Source: Macrotis lagotis (lineage: Eukaryota; Chordata; Mammalia; Peramelemorphia; Peramelidae). From it: DNA of 64,000 nucleotides. Below are positions 1 to 14,240 of this stretch, piece after piece. The notes below the pieces were generated by a model that worked only from the letters and a program-made list of their open reading frames with translations, was not told where the DNA came from and searched no databases. The DNA lies in the NCBI RefSeq assembly GCF_037893015.1, contig NC_133661.1, positions 248,492,962-248,556,961 on the forward strand, in the 5' to 3' direction. The first letter of the stretch is position 1. The number at the start of each line of letters is the position of its first letter. A program made the position numbers and the translations under genes.

Positions 1-92
1 GACACTTAATAATTACCTAGCTGTGTGGCCTTGGGCAAGCCACTTAACCCCATTGCCTTGCAAAAAAGCTAAAAAAAAAAAAAAAAAAAAGG
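1..92 (+). repeat. WSINE1-type SINE, 3' part cut by window edge
   Basis: The window opens inside the tail (ACACTTAATAATTACCTAG ... CCTTGCAAAA) and ends in an A-rich tract. The 5' head lies outside the window. Confidence 0.85.
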
Positions 93-759
93 AAAACATG
101 ACTTCAATACATATGCCACATGTACAAATAATAAATTAAGAAAATCCAGATGCAACAAATTTATTGGTTAATTTATAAAACAGTCTAATTTGATAATTTC
201 TAGAATTATACTAGCATTTCGAATAGCTCTAGGTTTAAACACCATGAAAATAAATAAGAATAACTAATAAGCAACAAGAGATTAAGGTCAAAAAAAAGTA
301 GAAGAATAGAATATTATAGCTTAAAGTGGGCACAAAACAAGAGGATATAATATTCTCTACCCTGTTAGAGGTCTGCAGAAGTCTATTATCTCAATTGGAA
401 TTACAACAATAAAACTGTCCACAAAAGTATAAAAGCTGATTTAGAGTATGGCCATCAGGCTGTGTTTGAACAAATCTTCCCATTAGATTCAATTTCTTCA
501 CCTACAAATCTTTCAAGAAGTCAAGAGTCCATAAGATGGAATTTTAAAATCCAATTTGGCAGAAAAACGGAAGCTCCATAAATTATACATTGAGACTTTA
601 CTAATAGGATTAAGGAAAAGGGGTCCATACTAAAGAAAAAAATCTTAAATTTAAGTTTCAACAGTAGGTCTACAAAATAAAAGTAAATAGGTACAAAATG
701 GAAATTAGGTTGCCTTGAATTAAAAAGGACTATTGTTGTTAAAAAATAAAAGATATTTT

Positions 760-1140
760 TCTGATACAGAGAACAATAGAAAGACTTAAATGAACTGATG
801 CAAAGTGACGCAAGCAGAACCAGGTAAACAATATACAGAATGGCTGTACCAATTTATATGGAAAGAACAAAAAAAGCAAAAACTGAATGCCATGTAATTA
901 TGATAAACAAGCTTGTCATGAAAGAAGAGAGAAAAAATTCACCTCCCTCCATTTTTGCAGATTTGGAGGATCTGAATATGTGGGACACTATTATATACCA
1001 TTAGACTTAGTTGACATGTTGGTTCATTTTGCTGAACTGCTTCTTTTTCTCTCTTTCTTTTTAATCCTATGTTACAAAAGAAGACAAGATCTCTCTGGAA
1101 ATGAATATGATATAAAACCCAGACTATGTCAATAAATATA
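760..1140 (+). mobile_element. L1 3'-end fragment
   Basis: AACTGATGCAAAGTGACGCA then AGCAGAACCAGG is the conserved marsupial L1 end-of-ORF2 stretch, also seen in changed form at 54.95 kb. An 82-residue open frame here is part of this relic, not a gene. Confidence 0.6.
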
Positions 1141-1614
1141 ATTGGGTCTAACTTATAAAATAACAGTCTCTGAAGAAGTAAAGTTACAGCTAATCAACCC
1201 CAATGACAAAAGAGAGGTATGTAATGGGCACAAGAATGTCCACCATTAACATTAACAATATTAGCAACACAAAATTATACATCAGAAACCAGAAAGTTGT
1301 TTAAATAGAATTTCAAAAAGTAATGATTTATTCAAGAACAAGATACATCCAATGGAGCACCAGTAAGCTCTATTGATATACATTTGTTGTCTAGAAATAG
1401 AAAGGCTTTCCAGCACAATTGGTGTAGTACTTCCACCCAGGCAAGATTTGCAGGAAGATACACAGGAAAAGAGGCCAAGAAAGGGGGTTCCTACATCAAT
1501 GAAACTGCAGATACTTCAAAGTGTATTTAACAAACAAAAGGAACCTTCTGTTTTTCTTGTTAATCCACAAAATTAGTCTTTGGCATTGATTATCATAGCT
1601 CATAAAATTTCAAA

Positions 1615-1818
1615 TGCCAAGGTCTTCCACTACATCCAAGCCATCTCCAGATGTCCTGATTCATATCTGGCCACTGGACCCAGATGGCTCCAGAGGAGAA
1701 AGTAAGGCTAATAATTTTGCCCTGCACCCTTTCACTTAAAAACAACTTACTTGTTTGTCATGGCATCACCTCCCTGATATCATAGTCTTCTTTAAGTACA
1801 AAAGACAAACAACAAAAT
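1615..1818 (+). repeat. Long-SINE tail fragment
   Basis: It contains the same CACTGGACCCAGATGGCTCC block and the CATGGCATCACCTCCCTGAT tail as the copies at 5.4-5.9 kb, ending in a tract resembling AAGACAAACAACAAAAT. Confidence 0.75.
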
Positions 1819-2391
1819 AAAAGTGATATTAAGACCTATATAACAAGGTATGTTACTAGTTCAGATTAATAAGTTTAGATTTTATGAGTTCACTCCCTGA
1901 AGGGACTGAAAATTTAAATGACTGCATTCATAAAGTCAGCAATACAAAACTCCCTCAACACATCTTCTCTGTTAATCTATTATCCTATTATTCTCTCACT
2001 GAGATACTAGTATTCATTCATATCAGCATCTAATAAATCACCAATATAAGTCCTGTATTCCCTTCAGCTTTTCTTTATCAGAGCTCACAAGTAAGAGTTT
2101 CCCATTGAACTAATATTAAGACAAAGTAGTATATGCTTTATTTCAAACTAAATAATTTTTCTCTCTTGTTAGAAAGAAATATTGAAAGAAATACTTCAAA
2201 AGGAATATAATCACCCATATACATTTACTACCATAATTATCTAAGTATCATATTTATCCAAGTCTTTATTCCAAGAAAAATCCAATTGCCAGGACTTTCC
2301 TTTGACTCATTTCCTTAGATGTACATTAACCTTATTACGTGTACATAATATAAATAGTATTATTTTTACTTGTGTGTTTCTTTACTATTCG

Positions 2392-2394
<3 letters not shown>

Positions 2395-2454
<60 letters not shown>
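2395..2454. repeat. (CT)n-(AT)n compound microsatellite
   Basis: About 18 CT units are followed directly by about 11 AT units. Confidence 0.95.
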
Positions 2455-2459
2455 GTTTG

Positions 2460-5340
2460 TTTATATTAGGAATATTACAAAACTCCTATATAAGTCAAAA
2501 ACCATGAAGTGTTTTGCATAGAGCAGATGAGTAAATAATATTTTTATGATGGCACACATACTTTTTTCACTAGTTCCCATTTATCACATTTCAATCATCC
2601 TAATTCTAGGACCAATATAACCCATGATTCATTTCATTAACTAAAGCATTTCAAAACTTCAGGATTCTTAGGAAAATTGGAAACATCTATTTTTTATTAC
2701 AGTTTAAGAAAAATAGATCACAGTTTCTAATAAATGAACACATAAAAGAACATACTTAAGTTTCATATCTCCTCATATACTGTGAGTCACTATTTTGTCA
2801 AAAGATAGTACATACTAGCGTTTTGCCTTGCATTCATGGAGTACCAAGCTGTCTTGCTGATATGGGAGAAAACAAATCAAGAGCTAAGGATTCCAGCAGT
2901 ATCCAGACCATCACCAGATATCCTGTTTCCTATCACAAGCGATGAAATGGGTTCTTGTAAAAGCAAGATGAGAAGGCAGTCTTTGCACAACACTAACCTC
3001 ACTATAATAAACATAACTGTGTAAGTCATGTACATGCCAACATGATCCTCTTCAATTAAGAAGGATGAACATTATCAGCACTCACTAAATACAAGCTATG
3101 TACTTAGCACAGATTACATGTATTGATACATAAGAATCTGAAGAGACAATTTCTATTCTCAGAAAGCACTGAACGAAAGAAAAAACAAACATAGGAAAAA
3201 GACACAAAAACATACATGGAACTTTATAAACAAGATAAATTACAAAGCTACATTTAATTATACATCCAGTGCATGGGTGGAAGCTCTTTATTATCTAATA
3301 GTTCATCTAACTTTTTAAAATCTTGGGGAAAATTTAATTAATTATCTCACTCATGAGACATGGATGGGTAAATTTCACTTTCACATTCCTAACTGAATTT
3401 GAAGATATCTTATCTTCCTATATATAAAATATAGTGATTTGGACAATTGTGGTACTTAGTTATAATTTCTAAAGGAGCTAAATCTAACAATTCTTTTGTT
3501 TTGCATTATTTTCCCATTAATGAATATTGCATTTATATAGGCAAAAAAAGAGATTAATTAAAATTTATCCAAAAAAATCATCCAACAGAATCTGGGTCAT
3601 ATATAAAATATGTTTTTCTATTTTTACATATCTTTGAATAATTGTATTAGATGTTAAAAGTTGGTCCTTAAAAATGTCCAGATTATAACTCATAAAGGAT
3701 TTTAACTATGAGGTTCTTGTGTTTCAATGGAATGGCAGAACAAAATGTTTAATTTGTACCCAGCCCACAAATCCATCTATTTCTGCCAAAAGTTCTCACA
3801 TATTCACATAAACTCTTGCTTACAACCTCTCTATCCAGATTTTCCTTCTCCTCCCCTTCTCTTCCTCCTCCTTCAAATCTAAGATGAAACCAGACAGCAG
3901 CTTTGGAAAAAATTACTGACTGCAACTTAGGTAAGAGGTCACATATTCTATGGGAAAAGATCCAGGTAAAGAAAAGAACAGAAAATTAGAAATTCTGTAA
4001 ACAGTTAGAGAAAAGAATATTAACTTAAAGGTTTAAGCATCCATGTAACAGCTAAAAGAGGCAATGAAATTCCAGAGTTTTGATGGGATGGGAACATTTT
4101 TTTCTTCAAGCTATAGGCTACACTGAGTGCCTGTTGGCACCTTCTCAGACTTTTGTCTTGTAACTACAATAAATATCTAAGAGAATAAGAATCAGTCCAA
4201 AGCTCTGGGGGGAAGGAAGGGAGAAAAATGTTCTTGCCAAGCATTTTGATCCATGCAGGAGAGGTCTTTGGATTAAGGATGGAAGAAAAGGGGGGGGCGG
4301 GCTCCTAATTATTTTGTCTACCATATTCCCAATGTAGCCCTCTTTACAAGAGGGTTTTTTGAGGGAGAGGGAAGGATTAGAAAGGAAGGAGAGGAAGAAG
4401 GAGAAAAAAGTAGACAGATGGACAGAGATGGGGAGAGATGGGGGTGAGTAGTATAAATTATACACTTGGGTCAAACAAAGAAAGCTTCACTTTTCTATAC
4501 TTTATTAGGATGACTTAAAAATAATTCACTATAGCAAAGAACTCAAGAAAATAAAAATGTCCTAGATGAGGTGGTAACAGTTCCTACATTTTTTGACTCC
4601 TAAAGATAATGAAAAGCAAATTTTTATCATACTTGACTGTCAAAAGCAATTTAATCTGACATCTTAGATCTAAATCCAGACTAATTCCTTCTAAAGGATC
4701 TGAACAACACTAAAGTCATTGGCATCTATCCAGAAGAAAAGTTCTCAAGGAGGAAGCCTTTATGCCAAATCAGATGAATGTTGAATCGAAGAGAAAAAGA
4801 GACTCATGAGTTTGGCCTTATGACTTATATAAAGACCTAGATTAAAAGGTCTCTCAAGTGAAATAGCCTTGCTCTAGTTCTATACAATTATCATTTTAGA
4901 AAATTAACATGACCTGGGAAAGAACTATGAAACATCTTATTTTGCATTTGATTTTTAAGATCAATTTGAATTTAGAAGTTTTTTCCATTTTGAAAGACCA
5001 CTGGCTACTAGGCTTCAAAAATAAGCATGATGATAGCAGCTAGGGATTTAAATAGTGCTTAAAGATATATGAAGTGTTTTTCAAATATTATCTAATATAC
5101 ATATTTTAAATACATAGAAAAAATGAATTCTGGAGTATAACCCTGAATAAGAACTGAAAATCTTATAACAAACAGAGATTTCAAAGTCTTTTTGCAGAAA
5201 TAAAAGAAAACCAAATTGCCATATTTAAAAACAGAGTTATCTCCATGATAACCTTTAGAGCAAGACATTTAGGACTTTGTAGACAAAGGAAGCTTAATAA
5301 ATGTTATTGAATGGCAACTGTTACTGAAGCTGTCAAGATA
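2460..5340. other. TTLL5 intron 7, AT-rich, little recognisable
   Basis: Mostly unassigned AT-rich sequence. A weak long-SINE-like stretch lies at about 2885-3040. A purine-rich tract lies at 4210-4450, whose minus-strand open frame (109 residues) is low-complexity and has no coding support. The first 760 bases and 1140-1600 are likewise unassigned. Confidence 0.5.
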
Positions 5341-5349
5341 CTAATAATA

Positions 5350-5665
5350 ATGTTTGTCCTTCATTTTTGAAGAAGACCACGACATCAGGGAAGTGACACC
5401 ATGACAAGAATGTGAATTGGATTTGAGTGAGAGGGGACTGTGCTAAGTCACCAGCCTCACTTTCTCCTCCAGAACCAGCTAGGTCCAGCGACCAGATATG
5501 AATCAGAATGAGTGAAGATGGCCGTGGATGCAGGACAATCAGAATTAAGTGACTTGCCCAAGGTCACACAGCTAGAAAGCAGCAAGTGTCTGAGGCTAAA
5601 TGTGAACTCCTGTCCTTCTGAATCCAAGATTAGGGCTCTCTCCACTGAACCATCTAGCTGCCCCT
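5350..5665 (-). repeat. Long marsupial SINE (tRNA-like head, conserved tail), complete
   Basis: Read on the minus strand it begins with the GGGGCAGCTAGATGG head and continues through a middle containing CTGGACCTAGCTGG and GGAGGAGAAAGTGAGG to a tail ending near AATGAAGGACAAACA. It is about 315 bases, twice the WSINE1 length, and shares the head. It is in TTLL5 intron 7. Confidence 0.75.
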
Positions 5666-5880
5666 TGGTGGTGCTGTGGGTAGAGTACTGACCTTGTAAT
5701 CAGGAGAATTAAAGTCTGATTCCAACCTCTAGTTGGATGACCCTGATTTCCTTGCATCCAGGACCATCTCTAATCGTCCTGATTTATATCTGGGCACTGG
5801 ACCCAGATGGCTCTGGAGGAGAAAGTGAGGTTGGTGACTTAGCACAGCATCCCATCACTCAAATCCAAGACACCAAAATA
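5666..5880 (+). repeat. Second copy of the long SINE, opposite orientation
   Basis: It directly abuts the preceding copy head to head. The phrase GGACCCAGATGGCTCTGGAG then GAAAGTGAGG matches the same middle part; the tail is cut short. Confidence 0.75.
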
Positions 5881-6085
5881 AGATAACTCACTTCTTAGAA
5901 GCTAACTGTTGGTATGAGACTACCACATAAGCTGAATAAAATAAGACTTTTAGCTTCAAAGTAACTACTAAATTGGAATCAGGTAACTTTGGCAATAAAT
6001 CTGCATGGAAGTAAAACTCTCTTCCTCCCACATATACTAGGCAATGCTCATCTCAGAAATAACTTCTCCCACTGAAAAGTAACTA

Positions 6086-6256
<171 letters not shown>

Positions 6257-6719
6257 TCAAAACATTGCAAGGGGAAAAGACAGATCATAATTTTATAGAT
6301 TTGTGAATGTTCAACTTAGTATCCAGGTGTAAAGGACATTTCTCAAGTATCTAAGTGGAGATCAGTAGCTAAGAGAATGTTTCTTTCTCAACCAACTTAC
6401 AAATGATTCATTTACTTGCATAACTTCTTATCTCATTGTCTGATTCTTTCATTCTAAAATAAGAGAAAGAATTATGCAAACAACTACATTTTAATCTACC
6501 AACAACCTCAGAAATCTTCATCAGTCTGAGATTCTTATTTACTAAAGAAGATTAACTTGTTCAGAGCAAAGAAACAGGGAGAGTTCATCAGAATTTAGAG
6601 CAATTAAATAGGGGTGAAATATCACATTCACAGGTATCCTTAGGCATTTTACATACTGCAAGTTGAACTTGGTATTTGCCCTAGAATGTGCAGGGAGGAG
6701 AGAATGGGGGTTAATTCCC

Positions 6720-6900
6720 CAGGAGTAGGGAACCTTTTTTCTACCAAGGGATTATTGATACTAATAACATTGGGATGTTGATAACATCATTCACCTGCTA
6801 CATTAGGTTAAACATTTAATTAATTCACCCTTAAAAAGCCTGCAGTTGCCCTGGCAGCATTGTACCAAATGATTTTGCTGGCAATATTCTTCACCCATGC
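6720..6900 (+). mobile_element. hAT-type DNA transposon remnant, same family as 27.2 kb
   Basis: It starts with CAGGAGTAGGGAACCTTTTT and contains GGTTAAACATTTAATTAATT then CACCC, the reverse complement of the block at 27260-27290. Confidence 0.65.
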
Positions 6901-7984
6901 ACTAAAAGATGAGAGTCTATAATAACATGATAATTCACAAACAATCTAGGTGAAAGAAGTCCCTAAAAAGCAGAAATCATTATTATTTCAAAGCAACAAA
7001 AAAAAGGAAAGGTATATGAAATTATATGAGGACTAGGTTTTCTTGATTTTCTTCTCTAAATGAATGGGAAATGAAGAAGGAATACTATCCTAAAAAATTG
7101 TCATAAAAATATTATAAATATGTTATTAACCAAACTCCAACATAAAGTAATGAAATCAAGAATTAGTCAATTGTTCAAAACTCAAATCATAAGGTGAATC
7201 TAGAATCGGAATCATAAGGTGAACCTAGGATATGATTTCCAATACAAAATTCCCTAGGCAATCATTGTTTGCTGTCCTATAGAACACTCTTCCTGAAAAA
7301 ATAACTGCCCTTTGTAATGTTGTTTCACCTAGCATGAGGCTTTCACAGAACTGATTTGCAATGTTGCATGGTATTCATCCATAGATAAAGAAAATACAGA
7401 AATAAATTATATATTTCAGTGCCATTAACCTTAAAGCAATCTCATTATTTTACTAAGTCCCATAAAGATTTTCCTTAATTCCAAAAAAAGATAAAAAGTT
7501 ATTAAAAAATAAATTAATGTCCCTTTACCACTATATCAATATCAATCAATCAATATTTATTAAGTGCCTGGCACATCAATATGTCACAATGAACTTCCCA
7601 TATAGTTCAAGTTTCAAATCTTCTCCTTTATGGACTATTAAAGATGGCTTACTCATGACCTTCAAACTTTCTCCTTTTTCTCCTCTGCCCAAAATAACAC
7701 CAGTTTCATTCTACCTTCAGTCAGGGGACTGCTGGGCAATCTACCTTTGGACAGGGCAATATCAGCTTTCCCCTTTGCTCTCCTTCACTCTTCCAACCAA
7801 AAGCCATTATAGATCTTTTCTTTGCTGTCCTCATTACCAGAGTTAAAAGCCTTTCAACTATTTACATTTCTAGACTTTTCTGTCAACAGTACAATATGAC
7901 AATTTTCATCATTTAGAGTGACAGAGCAGTTCCACTATTCAACCCCATTTCCCACTCCCCCTTTCTTTCTCCCCAGATATGTTA

Positions 7985-8160
7985 GAGCAAGACTGTTCAA
8001 CCTTGCTCTTAAAAGTTTTTTTGAAATAATAGACAATATGTTTTGATTTGCCATTTTAGTGAGGGCTCTGGAGTAGCTTAACTTCGTGTACTAAAGCATT
8101 TAGTAAATCCAGAGGCACCTGCATAAAATCGCCCTGAAGGCTGATAGAGCAAGTTTAGAA
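7985..8160 (+). mobile_element. Second hAT-like DNA element
   Basis: It has a GACTGTTCAACCTTG start and the core TTTTGATTTGCCATTTTAGT then GAGGGCTCTGGAGTAGC and TTTAGTAAATCCAGAGG. The core recurs inverted at 63.86-64.0 kb. Confidence 0.6.
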
Positions 8161-9066
8161 ATATTGGAGTATGCCATGAAATGAAAAGGTATGGGAAGTT
8201 CCATTATAAATGACTGACTTACAGTTTTCAAGAAACAACATCAGAGATATAAAATATTTAGAAATTATTTTGGAGGGGTTGATGTTAGGGTCTATTTTCA
8301 AAGTTAATATACATTTTAAAATAAACTATATATATAACAGAATTTCATAATTTCATATGAACGCTCTTATGGTGTTTATATTATTAGAATGATTTTGCTT
8401 TATTGATGATTAAGTTCATAATAAAAAAAATTTTAAATCTTCAATTTGGTGGGTATGAGAGAAAAAGGTCTAGGACTGTACACTAAACTTGTAAGGAAGG
8501 AATGGGGATCCAGAAGCTTAACTATCTTAACCTAACTATCTCTATAAATGGAACATAAATAACCAGATTATATATGATATAGTTATCTTAAATTTACACA
8601 GCTACATATGACATAAAAGCACAGCAAACATAAAAGAAAAAGACTAATAAAAGACATGTGGTACTTGTACATCAAGGAACATAAATGAAGGACATGAAAA
8701 GATAGCCCACATGGTAAAGAAGATAAGTGGCATACAGTGTTAAATTTATATGTATGTAACTTCTAGACTGCGGAAATCGAGCATCCTTGTGTGGACACTG
8801 CAGACTAACAAACAAAACAGTGGCACCTATGAATGTAGTACCCAAAAAGTATGTTCAGATATATATATATATATACAAGGGAAACTATCACAAGACAGAA
8901 TCCAAATTAAGTTGAATAAGTTTTTAATGCTAATCTTGTAGTTTCTCTGCCTGGGAATGACAATTTTTGAATTTTTTTTCCTTTTTTTTTTTGTAGCTAG
9001 GATAATCACTGGGGTGAATTTGGCCCAAATGTAAAAGTTGGGGACCACAACACTCTCAATCAATCA

Positions 9067-9234
<168 letters not shown>

Positions 9235-9332
9235 TCAATTGTGTTTGAGACTTTCCAGTACACTCATACTCTGAAGGGCTAACAAAAACAGACAGTAAAC
9301 TTTAAGTATGATGTGAATATGGGCTCAAATGC

Positions 9333-9376
<44 letters not shown>
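9333..9376. repeat. (AAT)n microsatellite
   Basis: About 14 trinucleotide units, 130 bases upstream of the TTLL5 exon 6 acceptor in intron 5 (transcribed as ATT). Confidence 0.95.
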
Positions 9377-9378
<2 letters not shown>

Positions 9379-10639
9379 TTCTCTACAATATTTTAAAGAT
9401 CAACCCCTGTGCCACTCCCCTCTGGGGGTCTAAAGAAATTCTATCATGCCAATATTTTCATCAGAACTTTCAGCCTAATTCTACAAAGTTTTCCATTAAC
9501 TAATTCTGCTGTGACTTGCTTATACCTCCAATTTTCTCCTCTAAACTTCTATTTTTCCTAATCCCTTTCATCCATAACTAATACCCTGAGCAAAATTGGT
9601 TCCCATCATCCTCTTCCATAAATCTATGTCCCTAAAGAGTTGGGTCCTCACCCTCCCTGGCCCCTATCATCCCGCACCCTCCCTAATCCCTACCTATCCC
9701 TAACAGTGAATATCATGAATAAATGCTGCTTTAGCCAGTTCTCTTACATATATTCATTTTCACAGTACATGAACCAAAACCCACCTTTCTCCTGGGGATA
9801 CTACAGCTCTCACCACTTCTTCAATGCTGAACATTCCTTCTCTCACAATACCAGGCCTTGGGCTTAGCAACTTCCTTGCACTGCTCCTTGGGATCATAGC
9901 ATATGGAGCAGGGAAAAAACTCTAAATCTTATCCAGCCTCCTTATTTTAAAGATAAGGAGATTAAAGCCCAGTGAAGTTAGAATTTTGTCCAAGGACAAA
10001 AAGTAGCAGAGACAAGATGTAAACCAAATTCTCTAGTAAACCACTCTGCTCTTTTTTCTAGACCCTTGGTTCTGCTACTTTCAAATTACAGCATATTTAT
10101 CTATGTCTATGTCAATTTTCCAAGGAGAATATAAACTCCTTAAAGGCAGGAGTTAGCTTTACTATTTGTCCTTCTGTCTCCAGCACTTAGCACAGGGCAT
10201 GGACCTCTTTTTGGGGGGGGAGGGTGTCAGGAGGCAGGTGGAAGTACACTGAGGAGAGCCAGACTTGTGGTTCCCAAGTGGGAACTTCCCAAGAGGAAAT
10301 TTCCTCCACCAATTCAGATCAGTAGCAGCTGCCTAGGGTTATGAGAAGTTAGGTGACTTTCCTAGGGTCAAAAATGCAATCTGCATCAGAAGAGAAACTT
10401 GAACCCAGGTCTTCCTGATTCCAAGGCTTGCTTTCAATCCATCAAATGCCAAATTATCTCTAGTTTTTCATATGGTAAATACTTTATAAAAGATTATTGA
10501 ATTGAACTGAATTTATTCAACAATTTTCCTGTAGAATTTAGGTTATCTAATTATACTACCCTCTCTTTGTCCATGTTATTGTCATACAAGTAATCTTTAG
10601 GAAATTCTTCTAGTTTCCTGAAGGATTTGGACCTGAGTC

Positions 10640-11480
10640 CTTGATTATGCTGCCTATCATCGTTGGTAGTCCTAACCTTCATGTAAACAGTGACCTTCTA
10701 GCACATCATCTTCTTAAGTTCCTTTGACTTTTGTCTTCACCTACTCTGAGCCCACACACTGTGGTAGCCCTATTTTAAAACTCATCTTCAAATATGACAC
10801 AGGTCCAACCCTAAGGTCTGAAATTCCCCTCCACAACCATCATCTTCTAACTAGTTATTACTCTTACTCATCTTGCTAAATTGATCTTCAGTCTTAATAT
10901 GACATTCCTCTCCTTTCTCTAAATATATCAACCCTATTCTACTGTCACTTCTCTCATATCAAAGTCTGCATCAAAATGGTAAATAATTTTAGCACTGCTT
11001 TCTATTCCACTCTTGCATTCCTCTTTATACCCTGTCCTTCTGTTGCTCCTCTTATCCCAAGCAATAATCCACTCAGATAATGTCCATTCATTCATCCATG
11101 TTCTCTACTCCTACTCCCAAAGTACTTCTGGAGCAAATTAAGCAGTTTCAATACAAATTTGTTTCCTAATCTCAATTGGTCCCCTACAACTACAGTAATA
11201 CTTGTATTTTTTCATCTTTTAAATTTCCTATCACATTCAAGATAACGAATTCAAAATTCCTTCTGCTCTCTTCATATAATTCCATATAATTCATATAATT
11301 CCTTACTCTTGTTCAGCACAAAACTTTTAATTATTAAATTCTAATTGTTAAAAATATCAACTACTCCCTTTCATATCTCAAAAAGTCTTGATATCATCAC
11401 CTAATATTATCCCATTTCTATCAAAGCTAACCATTCTATCAAGACCCCCTTGTTCCCTTTGTTCTCTGTTTCCTCAATTA
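10640..11480 (+). mobile_element. CT-rich LINE-like fragment, unclassified
   Basis: A decayed, CT-rich stretch resembling the two at 18.6 and 22.4 kb, with no open frame. Reported as a possible L2/L3 relic only. Confidence 0.35.
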
Positions 11481-11717
11481 TTCCTTCAAAATGTTACACT
11501 GGAATCAGAAACACTGGAGAGCAAATCTTGATTTATATATTTACTAACTGTGTAACTTGGGGCTAGTCATTTAACTTCTCTAAATCTGAGTTTCTTCATC
11601 TGTAAAAAAGAAATATATAAATATATAAAATATAACTATATAACTATATAAACACCTGTCTCACAGCTCTGTGAAGTTTCAATGTGCTATATAAAGCAAT
11701 TTAAAAAATAAAGCACA

Positions 11718-11895
11718 GGGGCAGCTAGGTGGTGCAGTGGACAGAGCACCGGCCCTGGAGTCAGGAGTACCTGAGTTCAAATCCGACCTCAGACACTTAA
11801 TAATTACTTAGCTGTGTTGCCTTGGGCAAGCCACTTAACCCCACTGCCTTGCAAAAACCTAAAAAAACAAAAAACAAAAACAAAAACCCAAAACC
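11718..11895 (+). repeat. WSINE1-type SINE, full length
   Basis: Complete tRNA-related head and tail with an A/C-rich 3' tract. The direct repeat AAAGCAC is present at 11710-11716 and 11896-11902 (target-site duplication). It sits in TTLL5 intron 5, antisense to the gene. Confidence 0.9.
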
Positions 11896-12699
11896 AAAGC
11901 ACTATGAAAATACGATTATTATTCATCTTCAATTATTCTAGCTTTTCCTTCTTCCTATAAATATGCTCAGTTCTCCCTTATCCTTAAAAAAGTCTTTCTT
12001 TAACCTTAATAGCCCCTCAATCTTTCCTACCCTGTATAAAGCTCCTTTATCATCTCCACATCTCTCTTTCTATATATTCTTTTTTACTCAGTTATATGAT
12101 TTCTATTTTCATTATTATGAAGATAGTAATAATTATAATTAACATTTATATAGGACTGACTATAAATGAAGCACTTTTTAATCATTATCCTATTTAATGA
12201 CTCTCTCACTTAAGCATGGTATCATACTTGCCAAGGCATTTCTTTGAGATCTCCATCTAGTGTTCTTGTCACTTCATGTAATGCATACAAAACTAACATC
12301 ATCATCTTTTCTTTATAGTCTGCCCTTCTTTCTAATGTCTCTATTTCTGCTGTTGGCATTTAAGGATCAATAAATCTAGGTTATTTTTGATTCTTTAACC
12401 TCCACCTCCAAACCCTTACCCAGAACACTGGCTTCTTTAAGTCCTGACTACAATTTCATCTTACACAGGAAATCTTTAGAGAGCCAGATAGACCTAGGTC
12501 CTAGTCTTTAACTCATTTTTGATTTTGTGACCATTGGCAAGTCATTGAACCTCTCACTCCTCAGATATCTGTCTAAGATTCTATATTATTTGTGAATTGC
12601 CAGTCTGTAATTAAGGAACTATTCTCCTATACCAGAAATTAACCACAACAATGAAAAAAAATACCCCTTAATTCTAGTGCCTTTCCCACTGTTATTTCC

Positions 12700-12870
12700 T
12701 ATTTATCCTGTATGTAGCTTGCTTTGACATATTTATTTGCAGCATGTTGTCTCCCCCATTTGACTGTGAGCTCCTTGAGTCTTGGGAATGTCTTTTTGTC
12801 TTATTTTTGTAACCCTAGCTCTTAGTACAGTATCTATCACATAAAATGCTTAATTATTGCTGACTGATTG
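12700..12870 (+). mobile_element. L2 3' end
   Basis: GTGAGCTCCTTGAGTCTTGG, TTTTTGTAACCCTAGCTCTT and TAATTATTGCTGACTGATTG mark the conserved L2 terminus. Shorter relics lie at 5265-5315, 10110-10215, 32850-32945 and 60780-60870. Confidence 0.7.
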
Positions 12871-13821
12871 TTTGACATAGAATTTAATGATAGCAGAGAA
12901 CTCAGAAATCATCTGTCTCAAATACCCCATCTTATAAATGAGGCAAGAGAGGCTCAAGGAAATCCCATGACTTGTCCCCAGTCACAGTAAGTTGGTCTTA
13001 TCAATGATCATTTCTATAGATAGTCTATTAGTGAAAAGGTATAGTGCAAGGTCAATCAACCAATAAGCATTTGTTAAATACGGAGACAAAGGGCAATCCC
13101 TGTTCTCAAAAAACTCCCAATCCAATGGGGGAGACAACATAGAAACAAATAAATGGATTTAAAACTATGAGCCCGGGGTTCAAATCCTGATTCTGACACC
13201 AGCTTTGTGATCATGGCTGAGCCTAAGTTTTGATCCATCAAATGGGGATAACACTTGTATTATTACCTCAAAGGAAAGAATTTTATAAACCCTAATGTGA
13301 TGCTATTATTATTAGATTTTTTGTTTTAAATCTAGAGCTATGATTTCATTGGTGTAGTTAATTCCTGGTATAGGACATAGTCCCTCACATACAGACCAGC
13401 AATCCACATATAACATATAATCTTAGAGAGACACCTGAGAGGTTGAGAGGTTCAGTGATTTACCAATGGTCATAAAGTCAAAATGAATTAAAGGCAAGAC
13501 TAGCACCTCTCTAGCTACTACCAATGTTAAGAGTATTGATTAATCTAACTTTCCCTACAATTCTAAGGAGGAATTAAAGTTTAAATTCAATTATCATGTG
13601 TCAGAGTAGTTTCTGGGAAGAAACTGGATCACTAGCTTTACAAAGTATGAGATTCAAACTTCATTTTCTTTTTCTTTGAAAAGAGAGGGGACATAAATGA
13701 TGATGTATCTTTGTAAAATCATAGCAATGATTTACTTTAAACTCGGTCTCTATCTTTTCCAAACTAGAAGTTCAGTAGCCCACTCAGAGGTCTAATCCCA
13801 TTTCTCATTAATACAGAATTG

Positions 13822-13957
13822 GGGGCAGCTAAGTGGTGCAGTGAATAGAGCACCAGTCCAGGAGTCAGGAGGACCTGAGTTCAAATCTGATCTCAGACAT
13901 TTAATAATTGCCTAGCTGTATAGATCTTGAGCAAGTCACATGAAAATTTTTTAAAAA
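13822..13957 (+). repeat. WSINE1-type SINE, diverged
   Basis: The head and most of the body are present; the tail is shortened. ATACAGAATT flanks it at 13811-13820 and 13958-13967 as a target-site duplication. Confidence 0.85.
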
Positions 13958-14189
13958 TACAGAATTTGACCTGCTCCATTACCAACCTAAGGTCAATTTA
14001 CCCCACTTAGACAGTTTGAGGGCTCCCCCCTCCCAGAGGCTTGATCATATAGGTGCTGGACTTAATATAGACACCTGATCTCAAGCACTCCACTAGCCTC
14101 AGGCCTCCTCAGTAGCAAAGATTACAAGTATCTGACAAGCAAGTCTGGCAGCAATGATCTGTTTAAATTTTTTAACCAAGGATGTGATA

Positions 14190-14238
<49 letters not shown>
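14190..14238. repeat. (TG)n microsatellite
   Basis: About 24 uninterrupted TG units. Confidence 0.95.

Positions 14239-14240
<2 letters not shown>

Noticed and set aside
11718-11790. tRNA gene in the SINE heads
   Set aside because: The heads have B-box-like GTTCAAATCC but no foldable cloverleaf, and occur as many SINE copies with target-site duplications.
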